From positions 62,001 through 126,000 of the forward strand of contig NZ_AQGQ01000001.1 of assembly GCF_000388115.1 (NCBI RefSeq): a DNA stretch of 64,000 nucleotides, read 5' to 3'. Source of the stretch: Aeromonas molluscorum 848 (GTDB lineage Bacteria > Pseudomonadota > Gammaproteobacteria > Enterobacterales > Aeromonadaceae). The position numbers and the translations under genes were made by a program. Below the pieces are notes generated by a model, which made no database searches, had not been told where the DNA came from, and saw nothing but the letters and a program-made list of their open reading frames with translations. How positions within the stretch are numbered: the first letter of the stretch is position 1; the number at the start of each line of letters is the position of its first letter. Positions 46,826-55,601 of the stretch are shown in pieces.

Positions 46826-47476
46826 ATGGTGAAGGGCAAGACCTTCCAGGGGCACAGGTTCGAGGCCGATGAGGTAGAGGGGGAACAATTCGAGCACTGT
46901 GTCTTCCTGGGGTGCAACTTTTCCTGGCTGGATCTGCGGGAGTGCCGCTTCGTGGAGTGTCGCTTCTACGACAGGGAGACGGAGCAGCACTGCCAGCTGC
47001 AGGGTTGCGATCTGCGGGAGGCCAGTTTTCTGCGTTGCGATCTGACCTTGGCGGATCTCAGCCGTAGCCAGTGCCTGGGATTGGCGATGCGCGACTGCCA
47101 AGCGGTGGGCATCAATCTGGCCCAGGCCAGCTTCGCCAACCAGATCACCCCCAAGAGTTACTTTTGCGAGGCTTATCTGACCGGCAACAACTTCAGCTTT
47201 GCCAATCTGGAGTCCTGTCTACTGGAGCGCTGTGAGCTAAGCAACAATCGCTGGCAGAACGCGAACCTGAGCGGCGCCTCCCTGGTGGGGTCGGATCTGA
47301 GCCATGGGGAGTTTGGCCAATTTGACTGGCAGAGCGTCAGGCTCACCGACTGCGACCTGCGTGGCTGCGACCTGCCCGGCCTGGATCTGCGCCGGGTTGA
47401 TCTCAAGGGAGCCCAGATCAGTGAGTACCAGCAGCAGGGCCTGCTGGAGACCCTCGGCATTCAAGTGTTCCCCTGA
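46826..47476 (+). CDS. Qnr family pentapeptide repeat protein
   Basis: A right-handed quadrilateral beta-helix protein of 216 residues, the Qnr length (about 218). Pentapeptide repeats of the A(D/N)LXX type run along most of it. The second half aligns closely with QnrA: YFCEAYLTGNN, LERCELSNNRWQNANLSGAS, LVGSDLSHGEF, CDLPGLDLRRVDLKGAQI and the end LLETLGIQVFP. Qnr proteins bind gyrase and topoisomerase IV and lower quinolone susceptibility; chromosomal copies in aquatic bacteria are thought to be sources of plasmid qnr genes. Activity here is inferred. ATG follows GAAGGAGAGAATC. Not part of a mobile element in this window. No LexA box was seen upstream. Confidence 0.88.
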   Translation: MVKGKTFQGHRFEADEVEGEQFEHCVFLGCNFSWLDLRECRFVECRFYDRETEQHCQLQGCDLREASFLRCDLTLADLSRSQCLGLAMRDCQAVGINLAQASFANQITPKSYFCEAYLTGNNFSFANLESCLLERCELSNNRWQNANLSGASLVGSDLSHGEFGQFDWQSVRLTDCDLRGCDLPGLDLRRVDLKGAQISEYQQQGLLETLGIQVFP

Positions 47477-47534
47477 GTCTCGCCATTCAGTCATTTTTCA
47501 ACATTTCGCCCAGGCCTGCCTGGTGAGTGACCGA

Positions 47535-47568
47535 CAACAAAGAGCCCGCAGTCGCGGGCTCTTTGTTG
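47535..47568. terminator. bidirectional terminator between qnr-like gene and envC
   Basis: 15-bp perfect stem CAACAAAGAGCCCGC/GCGGGCTCTTTGTTG with an AGTC loop. Confidence 0.9.
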
Positions 47569-47585
47569 GTACGGATGCATCGATC

Positions 47586-48980
47586 TCAGCGACGAGCCAG
47601 CCACTTGCTAGGGTTGATCGCCTCGCCCTGGTAGCGGATCTCGAAGTAGAGGCCAGGTCTGTCCTGACCCCCGCTGTCGCCGACCAGGGCGACGGGTTCC
47701 CCCTGCTCCACTTTCTGGCCAGTCTGGCGTAGCAGCGACTGATTATGACCATATAGGCTCATGTAGCCCTTGCCGTGATCTATCACCAGCAGCATGCCGA
47801 AGCCGTCCAGCCAGTCCGCGTAGACCACCTGACCCGGTGCGACCGCCTTGACCTGGGTGCCTTCATTGGCCCCGATCAGGGTGCCTTTCCACTTGAGTTG
47901 AGCGGTGCGCTGGGAGCCGTAGGAGATGAGGATCGGGCCCTGTACCGGCCAGCGTAGATTGCCGCCGGTGCTGAGGCCGCCGTAGGCGCCAGTGCTTGCC
48001 TTGGCGCTGCTGCGTGCGGCGGCTTGCTGCTGTGCCACCTTGCTTTGTTGTGCGGCGACTTGCTGCTGCTGTGCGGCGAGCCGTTGCTGTTCGCCGACTT
48101 GCCGTTGTTGGGCCGCGCTCCGCTGTTGTTCTGCAATTCTTTTCTGTTCGGCGGCCAGGCGTTGCGCCTCCAGACGACGCTGGCGCTCCTGCTCGGCCTT
48201 GAGCTTGGCGAGACGTTCCCGCTCGGCCCGTTCCCGACGCTCTTGCTCTTCCCGCTTGCGTCTGAGTTCTTCGAGCTTGGCTTTGAGGGCATGTTCAGCC
48301 TTGACCAGTTTGTCGAGCTTCAGCTCATCGTTCTGAACCGATTGCTGTAGCTGGTTGCGCACCTTGGCGCGACTCTGCTGGCTGGCGAGCAGGGTCTGGT
48401 GATGCTCTTGTTGCTCGCCGAGCAGGCTTTGCAGTGCCTGTTCGGTCTGCTGGGTGGCTTGCTGGTTCTTGGCGAGCTTGGTACGGGTGGCGCGCAGGGC
48501 ATCTATGGCCTCGATGCGGGCCTTGTTGAGGTAGTCGTAATAGTCGAGGGAGCGGCTGATCTTGGCCGGATCCTGCTGATTGAGCAGCAGCTTGAGATAG
48601 TCGTGATTACCGGCCTGGAAAGCGCTCTCGGCCTGTTTGGCCAGCAGTTGCTTCTGATGCTTGGCCTCTTGCTCCAACTGACTCTTGTTCTGTTGCAGTT
48701 TGACCAGTTTGCGCTGATTCTGCTGCAGTTGCCGCTTGGTTTCGTTGAGCTTGGCGGCCGCTGCGGAAATGGATTGCTCATCTTGCTTCAACTGGTTGTT
48801 GAGCTTGGCGAGTTCGCCCTTGCTGAGCTTGATGGTCTTGCGCTGATCCTTTATCTGGGACTGCATCTGACCGAGTTCGTTGGCCGCCGACACTGGGGCC
48901 GGGCCAAACGCAAAAAACAGCGCGCCTGCCAACAGGCAGACGCGACTGGTTTTGAGTGAAAAATATCCGCATCCCCGCAT
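47586..48980 (-). CDS. envC: murein hydrolase activator EnvC
   Basis: A periplasmic FtsEX partner that activates amidases AmiA/AmiB at division. The 464 residues consist of a signal peptide (LLAGALFFAFGPAPVSA), a long coiled coil rich in Gln, Lys and Arg (about 35-320, with QQ repeats that look low complexity), and a C-terminal LytM/M23 domain with GTQVKAVAPGQVVYADWLDGFGM and MSLYGHNQSLL. The start MRGCGYFSL has no clear ribosome binding site and lies 9 bp after the gpmM stop, so translation is likely coupled to gpmM. The order gpmM-envC is also found in E. coli. Confidence 0.94.
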   Translation of the reverse strand: MRGCGYFSLKTSRVCLLAGALFFAFGPAPVSAANELGQMQSQIKDQRKTIKLSKGELAKLNNQLKQDEQSISAAAAKLNETKRQLQQNQRKLVKLQQNKSQLEQEAKHQKQLLAKQAESAFQAGNHDYLKLLLNQQDPAKISRSLDYYDYLNKARIEAIDALRATRTKLAKNQQATQQTEQALQSLLGEQQEHHQTLLASQQSRAKVRNQLQQSVQNDELKLDKLVKAEHALKAKLEELRRKREEQERRERAERERLAKLKAEQERQRRLEAQRLAAEQKRIAEQQRSAAQQRQVGEQQRLAAQQQQVAAQQSKVAQQQAAARSSAKASTGAYGGLSTGGNLRWPVQGPILISYGSQRTAQLKWKGTLIGANEGTQVKAVAPGQVVYADWLDGFGMLLVIDHGKGYMSLYGHNQSLLRQTGQKVEQGEPVALVGDSGGQDRPGLYFEIRYQGEAINPSKWLARR

Positions 48981-48989
48981 GGGGCAGGA

Positions 48990-50519
48990 TTATTTCAGAA
49001 TCATCAGGGGCTTGCCAGTCATTTCCGGCGGCACAGGCAGACCCATGAGGGTGAGCATGGTCGGGGCCAGATCGGACAATTTACCGTCTTGTGCCACTTC
49101 TGCCTTGCGGCCGAAATAGATGAGTGGAACCGGCAGGTTGGTGTGGGCGGTATGAGCCTGACCCGTCTCTTCGTCCAGCATTTTCTCGGCGTTGCCGTGG
49201 TCGGCGGTAATGAGGCATTCGCCGCCGACTTCAGCCAGGGCCTCGGTGACGCGGCCGATGCAGTGGTCAACGGCTTCACAGGCTTTGACTGCGGCATCGA
49301 ACACGCCGGTGTGGCCGACCATGTCGCCATTGGGGTAGTTGCAGATGATGACATCGTACTTGCCGCTCTTGATGGCGCCGACCAGCTTGTCGGTCAGCTC
49401 TTCCGAGCTCATCTCCGGCTGCAGGTCATAGGTGGCCACTTTCGGGCTGGCGACGATCTCGCGATCCTCACCGGGGAAGCAAGCCTCTTCGCCACCGTTG
49501 AAGAAGAAGGTGACGTGGGCGTACTTCTCGGTTTCGGAGATGCGCAGCTGAGTCTTGCCCTGCTTGGCCAGCCATTCACCCAGGGTGTTGACCAGGGCGG
49601 TGGGCGGATAGGCGCAGACGGCTTTGATGTCGGCCGCGTATTCGGTCAGCATCACGAAGTTCAGGGCAGGGGTCGCTTCGCGGGCAAAGCCGGTGAAATC
49701 GCTATCGACGAAGGCGCGGGTGATTTCGCGGGCACGGTCAGCACGGAAGTTCATGAAGATCAGTGCATCGCCGTCTTGCATGGGAGCGGCTGCGCCAATG
49801 CGGGTGGCCTTGACGAACTCGTCGTTCTCGTCGCGGGCATAGGCGGCGGCCAGGGCGTCGCTGGCGTTGTCGGCGGTGAATTCGCCCTTGCCCTGTGTCA
49901 TCAGGTCATAGGCTTGCTGCACGCGATCCCAACGGTTGTCGCGGTCCATGGCGAAGTAACGGCCGATCATGGAGGCGAAGCGGCCTTTGCCCAAGCGGGC
50001 AAAGAGGGCGTCGAACTGCTCGATGGAGGATTGGGCGGAACGCGGCGGTACGTCGCGGCCATCCAGGAAGGCGTGGAAGTAGATCTGCTCGGCGCCACGC
50101 TTGGCAGCCATTTCGATCATGCCCATGATGTGCTCTTCATGGCTATGTACGCCACCCGGAGACATCAGGCCCATGATGTGCACGGCTTTGCCGTTGCTGA
50201 CGGCGCTGTCGACGGCCTTGCCCAGTTCAACATTGTTGAAGAAGGTGCCTTCGCTAATATCCTTGGAGATGCGGGTCAGCTCCTGATAGACGATGCGACC
50301 GGCACCAATGTTGACGTGGCCCACTTCGGAGTTGCCCATCTGGCCATCGGGCAGGCCCACATCCAGGCCGGAACCGGAAATCAGGGTGCTGGTATAGTCA
50401 TGGGCCAGGCGGTCCAGATTCGGGGTCTTGGCGGCGGCAACGGCATTGTGCTCTTGCTTGGTGCTGTAGCCCCAACCGTCCATGATGACCAAAACCAGGG
50501 GTTTCTTCGCTGTTGACAT
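48990..50519 (-). CDS. gpmM: 2,3-bisphosphoglycerate-independent phosphoglycerate mutase
   Basis: Interconverts 3- and 2-phosphoglycerate in glycolysis with two manganese ions; of the alkaline phosphatase superfamily. The 509 residues open with [12 protein letters not shown] (metal-binding Asp) and contain the nucleophile serine in [17 protein letters not shown], and [11 protein letters not shown] near the end for the second metal set. GAGGACATAGCTTT precedes ATG. It forms a unit with envC. Confidence 0.97.
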   Translation of the reverse strand: MSTAKKPLVLVIMDGWGYSTKQEHNAVAAAKTPNLDRLAHDYTSTLISGSGLDVGLPDGQMGNSEVGHVNIGAGRIVYQELTRISKDISEGTFFNNVELGKAVDSAVSNGKAVHIMGLMSPGGVHSHEEHIMGMIEMAAKRGAEQIYFHAFLDGRDVPPRSAQSSIEQFDALFARLGKGRFASMIGRYFAMDRDNRWDRVQQAYDLMTQGKGEFTADNASDALAAAYARDENDEFVKATRIGAAAPMQDGDALIFMNFRADRAREITRAFVDSDFTGFAREATPALNFVMLTEYAADIKAVCAYPPTALVNTLGEWLAKQGKTQLRISETEKYAHVTFFFNGGEEACFPGEDREIVASPKVATYDLQPEMSSEELTDKLVGAIKSGKYDVIICNYPNGDMVGHTGVFDAAVKACEAVDHCIGRVTEALAEVGGECLITADHGNAEKMLDEETGQAHTAHTNLPVPLIYFGRKAEVAQDGKLSDLAPTMLTLMGLPVPPEMTGKPLMILK

Positions 50520-50864
50520 AAAGCTATGTCCTCTCGGATAGGAATGAACTGGGGAATCGAAACTAGCGTAATATTACTACATCTGCCGAAATAGTCACCT
50601 GATCCCCAAGCGTCTCTCCCTCTTGGTTTTTCACTGTTACCGGGCCGTTTCGGCATGTTGTCAGCTTGTCTATCGAGGGTTATCTCGTTGCCGAAGATGG
50701 CCACCATGCCCCCATCATTGTCCGGATTCTGCTCCCTCGAGGGAGAGGTGGCCTGGCGCGGCGTCTTGATGGGAGCCCGCTCTCGCTTTGCCGCCAAGAT
50801 GGCTGATCTTCACAGGGGGCCCATGTATACTCGGCCACTTGTCTCGGTCTTTGGATAGTAAAAG
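50520..50864. other. intergenic control region gpmM / rhodanese
   Basis: 345 bp between divergent genes. TATACT at 50826-50831 could be the -10 of the rhodanese-secB-gpsA unit, and AT-rich DNA at 50560-50580 could hold the gpmM promoter. No gene or repeat was recognised. Confidence 0.4.
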
Positions 50865-51296
50865 ATGCAAGAGTATTTGGATTTTGCGACCCGCAACCCG
50901 CTGTTGTCGGCGGCGTGGTTGGGTCTGGCAGGCACCCTGATCTACACCACAGTGCGCGCTAGCCTCTCTCCGGTAAAAACGGTGAATAACCACGGTGCAA
51001 CACTGCTTATCAACCGTGAGAATGCCATCGTGGTTGATACCCGCAGCCAGGACGAATATGCCAAGGGCCATCTGGCCGGTGCTCAACACCTGCCCGCCAG
51101 CCAGATCCAGGCCAATAATCTGGGCGCGGTTGAAAAGCATAAAGATGCCCCCATCATAGTGGTGTGCGAGTCGGGGATGACCGCTGGTGGCGCGGCCCGC
51201 CAGCTGAGCAAGGCCGGCTTCAAGCAGGTATATGTGCTCAGCGGTGGCATGGCCCAATGGCGTGCAGACAATCTGCCGGTGACCAAAAAACGCTGA
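50865..51296 (+). CDS. yibN: membrane-anchored rhodanese domain protein (YibN-like)
   Basis: A 143-residue protein with an N-terminal membrane helix (about 11-31) and a cytosolic rhodanese domain: VVDTRSQDEYAKGHLAGAQHLP and the catalytic C101 in VVCESGMTAGGAA, the six-residue active loop of a sulfurtransferase. Its partner is unknown; YibN has been linked to the Sec translocon area in E. coli through neighbouring genes. It starts a yibN-secB-gpsA unit; grxC, present between yibN and secB in E. coli, is missing here. Confidence 0.9.
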   Translation: MQEYLDFATRNPLLSAAWLGLAGTLIYTTVRASLSPVKTVNNHGATLLINRENAIVVDTRSQDEYAKGHLAGAQHLPASQIQANNLGAVEKHKDAPIIVVCESGMTAGGAARQLSKAGFKQVYVLSGGMAQWRADNLPVTKKR

Positions 51297-51339
51297 TTAA
51301 GGGCGTGCGCCCAACATTTTTATCAAAGGAATCAAAAGA

Positions 51340-51810
51340 ATGGCTGACGAAATCAACAACCAGGAAGTACAACCTGAATTCCACATCCAGCGTGTCTACA
51401 CCAAGGATGTCTCTTTCGAAGCGCCGAACACGCCGCACATCTTCCAGAAAGAGTGGCAACCGGACGTCAAGCTGGACATGGACACCAAGACCAGTGTCCT
51501 GGCTGACGGTGTTTACGAGGTTGTACTGACCCTGACCGTCACCTGCAAACTGGAAACCGAGACCGCCTTCCTGTGTGAAGTGCAGCAAGCCGGTATCTTC
51601 AGCATCGGCAACCTGCCTGAGCCACAGCTGGCACACTGCCTGGCCGCATTCTGCCCGAACATTCTGTTCCCTTATGCCCGCGAAGCCGTGGCCAACCTGG
51701 TCAGCAAGGGTTCCTTCCCGCAGCTGAACCTGGCTCCGGTCAACTTCGATGCCCTGTTTGCCCAGCATATGGCACAGGCTCAGGCGCAACAGGCAACAGC
51801 GGAAGCCTGA
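51340..51810 (+). CDS. secB: protein-export chaperone SecB
   Basis: A tetrameric cytosolic chaperone that keeps preproteins unfolded and delivers them to SecA. The 156-residue sequence shows [22 protein letters not shown] at the N-terminus and [31 protein letters not shown] at the C-terminus, both hallmarks. AAGGAATCAAAAGA precedes ATG. gpsA starts 3 bp after its stop. Confidence 0.97.
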   Translation: MADEINNQEVQPEFHIQRVYTKDVSFEAPNTPHIFQKEWQPDVKLDMDTKTSVLADGVYEVVLTLTVTCKLETETAFLCEVQQAGIFSIGNLPEPQLAHCLAAFCPNILFPYAREAVANLVSKGSFPQLNLAPVNFDALFAQHMAQAQAQQATAEA

Positions 51811-51813
51811 TCA

Positions 51814-52818
51814 ATGGCCGACCCGATCGCGATTTCGGTGTTGGGGGCGGGGTCCTATGGCTCCGCCCTTGCCATTTCTCTGGCCCGTAACGGTCATCCG
51901 ACTCTGCTATGGGGCCATAATCCGGCTCATGTCGCCGTGCTGGAAGCCGATCGTTGCAACAAGGCCTTCCTGCCGGATGTGCCTTTCCCAGATATGCTGC
52001 AACTGAGTGCCAATCTGGAGCAGGCTGTGCAGGCCGCCCCCGTGTTGCTGCTGGTGGTGCCGAGCCATGTATTTGGCCAGGTGCTGACCGAGCTCAAACC
52101 CTTCCTGCGCCCCGATACCCGTATCGCCTGGGCCACCAAGGGGCTGGAGCCGGACAGCGGCCGCCTGTTGCAGGATGTGGCGCGGGAAGTGCTGGGAGAT
52201 GCCATGCCGTTGGCGGTGATCTCGGGCCCTACCTTCGCCAAGGAGCTGGCCGCCGGGCTGCCGACAGCCATCTCGGTCGCCTCGACCCATGACGATTTTG
52301 CCGACGATCTCTCCCATCTGCTCCACTGTGGCCGTTCATTCCGGGTCTATACCAATCCGGACTTCATCGGTCTGCAACTGGGGGGGGCGGTCAAGAACGT
52401 CATCGCCATCGGTGCCGGTCTCTCGGACGGGCTTGGCTTTGGCGCCAACGCCAGAACCGCGCTCATCACTCGGGGTCTGGTCGAGATGCAGCGTCTGGGC
52501 GCTGCCCTGGGTGCCGATGCCAAGACCTTCATGGGGATGGCGGGGCTCGGCGATCTGGTGCTGACCTGTACCGACAACCAGTCCCGCAATCGCCGCTTCG
52601 GTTTGGCGCTCGGGGCCGGTAAAGAGGTGGATACCGCCATGGCCGAGATAGGTCAGGTCGTGGAAGGCTATCGCAACACAAAGGAAGTGCATCTGCTGGC
52701 GGCCCGTTATGGGGTCGAGATGCCCATCTGCGAGCAGATCTTCCAGGTGCTCTATCAGGGTCGGAATCCGAAAGAGGCTGCCATCGCCTTGCTCAGCCGT
52801 GACAAGCGCGACGAGTGA
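51814..52818 (+). CDS. gpsA: glycerol-3-phosphate dehydrogenase [NAD(P)+]
   Basis: Makes sn-glycerol 3-phosphate from dihydroxyacetone phosphate for phospholipid synthesis. The 334 residues have the dinucleotide motif [11 protein letters not shown] (10-20), [11 protein letters not shown] and [21 protein letters not shown] with the catalytic Lys. Only 3 bp separate it from secB, so they are translationally coupled; E. coli has the same pair. Confidence 0.97.
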   Translation: MADPIAISVLGAGSYGSALAISLARNGHPTLLWGHNPAHVAVLEADRCNKAFLPDVPFPDMLQLSANLEQAVQAAPVLLLVVPSHVFGQVLTELKPFLRPDTRIAWATKGLEPDSGRLLQDVAREVLGDAMPLAVISGPTFAKELAAGLPTAISVASTHDDFADDLSHLLHCGRSFRVYTNPDFIGLQLGGAVKNVIAIGAGLSDGLGFGANARTALITRGLVEMQRLGAALGADAKTFMGMAGLGDLVLTCTDNQSRNRRFGLALGAGKEVDTAMAEIGQVVEGYRNTKEVHLLAARYGVEMPICEQIFQVLYQGRNPKEAAIALLSRDKRDE

Positions 52819-52848
52819 TCTCTGGCTGAATCCTGATCATCCGGTAGT

Positions 52849-52880
52849 AAAAAGCCCCGCCAATTTGGCGGGGCTTTTTT
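52849..52880. terminator. terminator of yibN-secB-gpsA
   Basis: AAAAAGCCCCGCC/GGCGGGGCTTTTTT; A and T runs on each side make it bidirectional, serving nfuA too. Confidence 0.9.
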
Positions 52881-52955
52881 CATCGTGGGCGCAGAGGGGG
52901 TTGTGCGCTTCACTTAATCACGGGCATGAACACAGGAGCATTCATGCCGTCGTTA

Positions 52956-53534
52956 TCAATAGTAGGAGTGGTCGCCACGGCTGTGCTCGGTCGCATCTTT
53001 GACGCCGTTGAGCTCGCCCGGGAATTTCTCCAGCAACTGCTTCTCGATCCCCTCTTTCAGGGTGTAGTCGACCATGGAGCAGCCGTTGCAACCGCCGCCG
53101 AACTGCAAGATGGCCAGCTTGTCTTCGGTCAGTTCGACCAGGGTTACCTTGCCGCCGTGACCAGCCAGCATGGGATTGACCTCGGAGGTCAGCACATACT
53201 CGATGCGATCGATCAGGGGCGCATCATCGGCCACCTTGCGCATCTTGGCATTCGGCGCCTTGAGGGTGAGCTGGGAGCCCATCTGATCGGTGACGAAGTC
53301 GATGGTGGCATCAAGCAGGTAAGGGGCGCTCAGCGGATCGACCAGGCAGTCAAAGCCGCTGAAGGGGAGGTGTTGATCTTCCGGGTCCACCGCATCCGGT
53401 GGGCAGTAAGAGACGCCGCACTCGGCGTTCTGGGTTCCCGGATTGACCACAAACACCCGGATATTGGTGCCATCAGGCTGATTTTCCAGCAGCTTGCGGA
53501 AATGCGCCTGGGCGGTGTCGGAAATGCTGATCAT
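52956..53534 (-). CDS. nfuA: Fe-S biogenesis protein NfuA
   Basis: Carries a 4Fe-4S cluster to target enzymes, notably under stress or iron shortage. The 192 residues include an A-type-like degenerate N domain ([12 protein letters not shown]) and a C-terminal Nfu domain with C149-x-x-C152 in GGGCNGCSM, same numbering as E. coli. The start MISISDTAQ with GAGGATAGTG was chosen; the upstream frame is unrelated. Order nfuA-comF-bioH agrees with E. coli. Confidence 0.96.
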   Translation of the reverse strand: MISISDTAQAHFRKLLENQPDGTNIRVFVVNPGTQNAECGVSYCPPDAVDPEDQHLPFSGFDCLVDPLSAPYLLDATIDFVTDQMGSQLTLKAPNAKMRKVADDAPLIDRIEYVLTSEVNPMLAGHGGKVTLVELTEDKLAILQFGGGCNGCSMVDYTLKEGIEKQLLEKFPGELNGVKDATEHSRGDHSYY

Positions 53535-53712
53535 CACTATCCTCATAAACCTGAGTGTACGACTAGGGTATTCATGATAACGCGGTTGCCGTCCCTTGGG
53601 TAGCGAGTGTTCAAGCCCCGGACACACAGAGATGGCACGCAGGATCTACACCTCAAGGCGACCTATGGCATTGTGATGTTGCTGCTGTTCCAGTTGGCTC
53701 ACCGGGTCATGG

Positions 53713-54429
53713 CTACTTGAAATGGGGCAGGGTACGGCACAAGGCCCACACCTCGACTCTCTCAATCCCGCTCTGATGCAGCAGCCGGCTCAGCTGGCCC
53801 GCGGTCGCCCCCGTGGTGACCACGTCATCGAGCAGGGCGACATGCCGATAGGGATGGGGGTTGATGTGAAAGGCCCCTTTGAGATTGCGGCGGCGCTGGC
53901 CGGCACTGAGTTGAGTCTGCTGAGGGGTTGCCCGAATACGGTGAATGACCTGGGGGTCGAGGGGGATGCCGGTCAAACGGCTCAGACAGAGACCCAGCTG
54001 CTCTGCCTGATTGAAACCACGGCGCCACTGGCGCCACCAATGCAATGGCACAGGGATGATTGCCTCGGGGGGCTCCTCCAGAGTCAGATGATCCGCCAGC
54101 AGCCTGGCGAGCAGGGGGGGCAGCAGCAAGTCGCCACCATATTTCAGACGAGGGATAAGCCAGGGGTAGGGCGGCAGATAGTCCCCTATCACTTGCAGCC
54201 TCTCCCAGGGGGGTGGTCTGCGCTGGCAACGGCCACAGATAGGCCAGATACCTTCGAGAGGGGCGGCGCAGAGTTGGCAGCGATGCACGTGCTGGCGGAG
54301 GCTGACTCGACAGCAGTGGCAGAGCAGGGGGGCATGGTCACAGGGTTGCCGACAGAGCAGGCAGAGCCCGAGCCAGTCGGCCGGGGTGCCGAGGATCGGA
54401 CTTGCTTTGGCGAGCAGGCGCTTTAACAT
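53713..54429 (-). CDS. ComF family phosphoribosyltransferase-like protein
   Basis: A 238-residue protein like E. coli GntX and Haemophilus ComF, the latter needed for DNA uptake. The N-terminus has cysteine pairs (CLLCRQPC, CHCC, CQLC, CGRC) that would bind zinc, then PPPWERL, and the C-terminal PRTase motif VALLDDVVTTGATAGQL. In Aeromonas, which can be naturally competent, a transformation role is possible but not shown. Divergent from bioH with about 30 bp between starts. Confidence 0.9.
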   Translation of the reverse strand: MLKRLLAKASPILGTPADWLGLCLLCRQPCDHAPLLCHCCRVSLRQHVHRCQLCAAPLEGIWPICGRCQRRPPPWERLQVIGDYLPPYPWLIPRLKYGGDLLLPPLLARLLADHLTLEEPPEAIIPVPLHWWRQWRRGFNQAEQLGLCLSRLTGIPLDPQVIHRIRATPQQTQLSAGQRRRNLKGAFHINPHPYRHVALLDDVVTTGATAGQLSRLLHQSGIERVEVWALCRTLPHFK

Positions 54430-54461
54430 GCGACCCCAATGAATTGATGTGAGGGAGTCTG

Positions 54462-55247
54462 ATGAGCATAGTGGTGGAGCGCCTCGGCCAGGGGCCAGAT
54501 CTGGTGTTGTTGCATGGTTGGGGCATGAATGGTGCCGTCTGGCATGGGATCGCGCCGCTGCTCAGCCCGCATTTTCGGTTGCATCTAATTGATTTGCCAG
54601 GCTTTGGTGCCAGTTCGCTGGCCGAGGGGGTAGACTACGACCTCAACTGGCTGGCTCGGCAGGTTGTCGCGGTATTACCGCCGCGTGCCCACCTGCTCGG
54701 TTGGTCGCTCGGTGGCCTGGTGGCGAGCCGCATTGCTCTCGATGAGCCGGATCGTGTTGCCTCCCTTATCACCGTTGCCAGCTCCCCTTGCTTTATGGCG
54801 CGAGAGGCGTGGCCCGGTATAGCCCCCAAGGTGCTGGAGGGGTTCATGGCGGCGCTTGGCGGCGATTTTCGCCAGACGGTGGAGCGCTTCCTCGCCATTC
54901 AGGCCATGGGTAGCGAACATGCCCGGGACGACATCCGCCAGTTGAAGCAGTGGTTGGCTGAACGGCCTGCGCCGCAGCTGGCCGCCCTCACTGCGGGGCT
55001 GACTATGCTGGCCGAGGTGGATTTGCGCGAGGAGCTGGCGCAGCTGGCACTGCCCTGGTTACGAGTCTATGGTCGCCTCGACTCCCTGGTGCCCAGGGCT
55101 GGCATTCCTCTGCTCGATGAACGTTATCCTCGCAGCGAGAGCCAGGTACTGAGCAAGGCATCCCATGCTCCCTTTATTTCCCACCCGGGCCCCTTCGTCA
55201 CCGGCATCAGGGAGTGGCTCGCCATGGCGGGTGGCCGTGCTGATTAA
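54462..55247 (+). CDS. bioH: pimeloyl-ACP methyl ester carboxylesterase
   Basis: Removes the methyl group from pimeloyl-ACP methyl ester in biotin synthesis. An alpha/beta hydrolase of 261 residues with catalytic S82 in GWSLGG, D in YGRLDSLVP, and H235 in KASHAPFISHP, positions equal to E. coli for Ser and His. GGGAGTCTG precedes ATG. It is apart from the bio operon, as in E. coli. Its stop codon overlaps the predicted promoter of the next gene. Confidence 0.95.
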   Translation: MSIVVERLGQGPDLVLLHGWGMNGAVWHGIAPLLSPHFRLHLIDLPGFGASSLAEGVDYDLNWLARQVVAVLPPRAHLLGWSLGGLVASRIALDEPDRVASLITVASSPCFMAREAWPGIAPKVLEGFMAALGGDFRQTVERFLAIQAMGSEHARDDIRQLKQWLAERPAPQLAALTAGLTMLAEVDLREELAQLALPWLRVYGRLDSLVPRAGIPLLDERYPRSESQVLSKASHAPFISHPGPFVTGIREWLAMAGGRAD

Positions 55248-55271
55248 AAATCGAGCGTCATGCTTTGATAA
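55245..55271 (+). promoter_or_regulatory. sigma28-like promoter of the mini rod-like gene
   Basis: TAAAAATC - 11 bp - TTTGATAA keeps the core TAAA-N15-nnnGATAA of sigma28 promoters (10 of 16 consensus positions). It starts at the bioH stop and lies about 48 bp before the next start codon. Confidence 0.45.
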
Positions 55272-55318
55272 TCCTGCGGGGCGGTGGATACTTAAGCCAC
55301 TGTCAGGGAGATAGCACT

Positions 55319-55564
55319 ATGCAAATTGATTCCGCCTTTACGACTGGCCTGCAGGGATATCAGCGGGCCGAGCAGAGGGTTGGCCAGGCAAGCGAGGCCA
55401 TTGCCAGCGTCAATGGCGCGTCCCGTGAGTCAGGCGCGGCTCCGGTCGAAATCACCGACGAGCTGATCAATCTCAAGCTGGGTGAACTGGAGGCCGGCGC
55501 CTCGGCCAAGGTGATCCAGACGGCCAGCGACATGCTCGGCAGCCTGATCGACATTCGGGTCTAA
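55319..55564 (+). CDS. miniature flagellar rod/hook-like protein, 81 residues
   Basis: A short protein that seems to consist only of the two ends of axial flagellar proteins. The N-terminal IDSAFTTGLQGYQRAEQRVG...AIASVNG resembles the rod N-terminal helix of FlgB/C/G. The C-terminal ITDELINLKLGELEAGASAK then VIQTASDMLGSLIDI resembles the Flg_bbr_C helix (VEEMVNL...AYEANAKVIQTADEML). The whole middle domain is absent. AGGGAG lies 8 nt before ATG. A sigma28-like promoter lies upstream. Function is unknown; it might be an accessory of the axial structure or an unrelated coiled coil. No flagellar genes are nearby. Confidence 0.72.
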   Translation: MQIDSAFTTGLQGYQRAEQRVGQASEAIASVNGASRESGAAPVEITDELINLKLGELEAGASAKVIQTASDMLGSLIDIRV

Positions 55565-55570
55565 GAGGCC

Positions 55571-55599
55571 TGCTCGGCCACCCTCGGGGTGGCCGAGCA
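55571..55599 (+). other. 13-bp hairpin between two short genes
   Basis: TGCTCGGCCACCC/GGGTGGCCGAGCA with a 3-nt loop, no T run. The right arm covers GGGGTGG and ends 2 nt before the ATG at 55602, so it could hide the ribosome binding site of the next gene or mark the mRNA end of the previous one. Confidence 0.7.
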
Positions 55600-55601
55600 C
55601 T

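Noticed and set aside
47990-48340. Repeat array in the envC coding region (CTGTTG-type repeats)
   Set aside because: Explained by the Gln/Ala/Arg-rich coiled coil of EnvC; no CRISPR-like spacing.
49089-50516. 475-codon frame opposite gpmM
   Set aside because: Exact antisense shadow of a well-known enzyme; Gly/Val/Asp-rich composition typical of such shadows.
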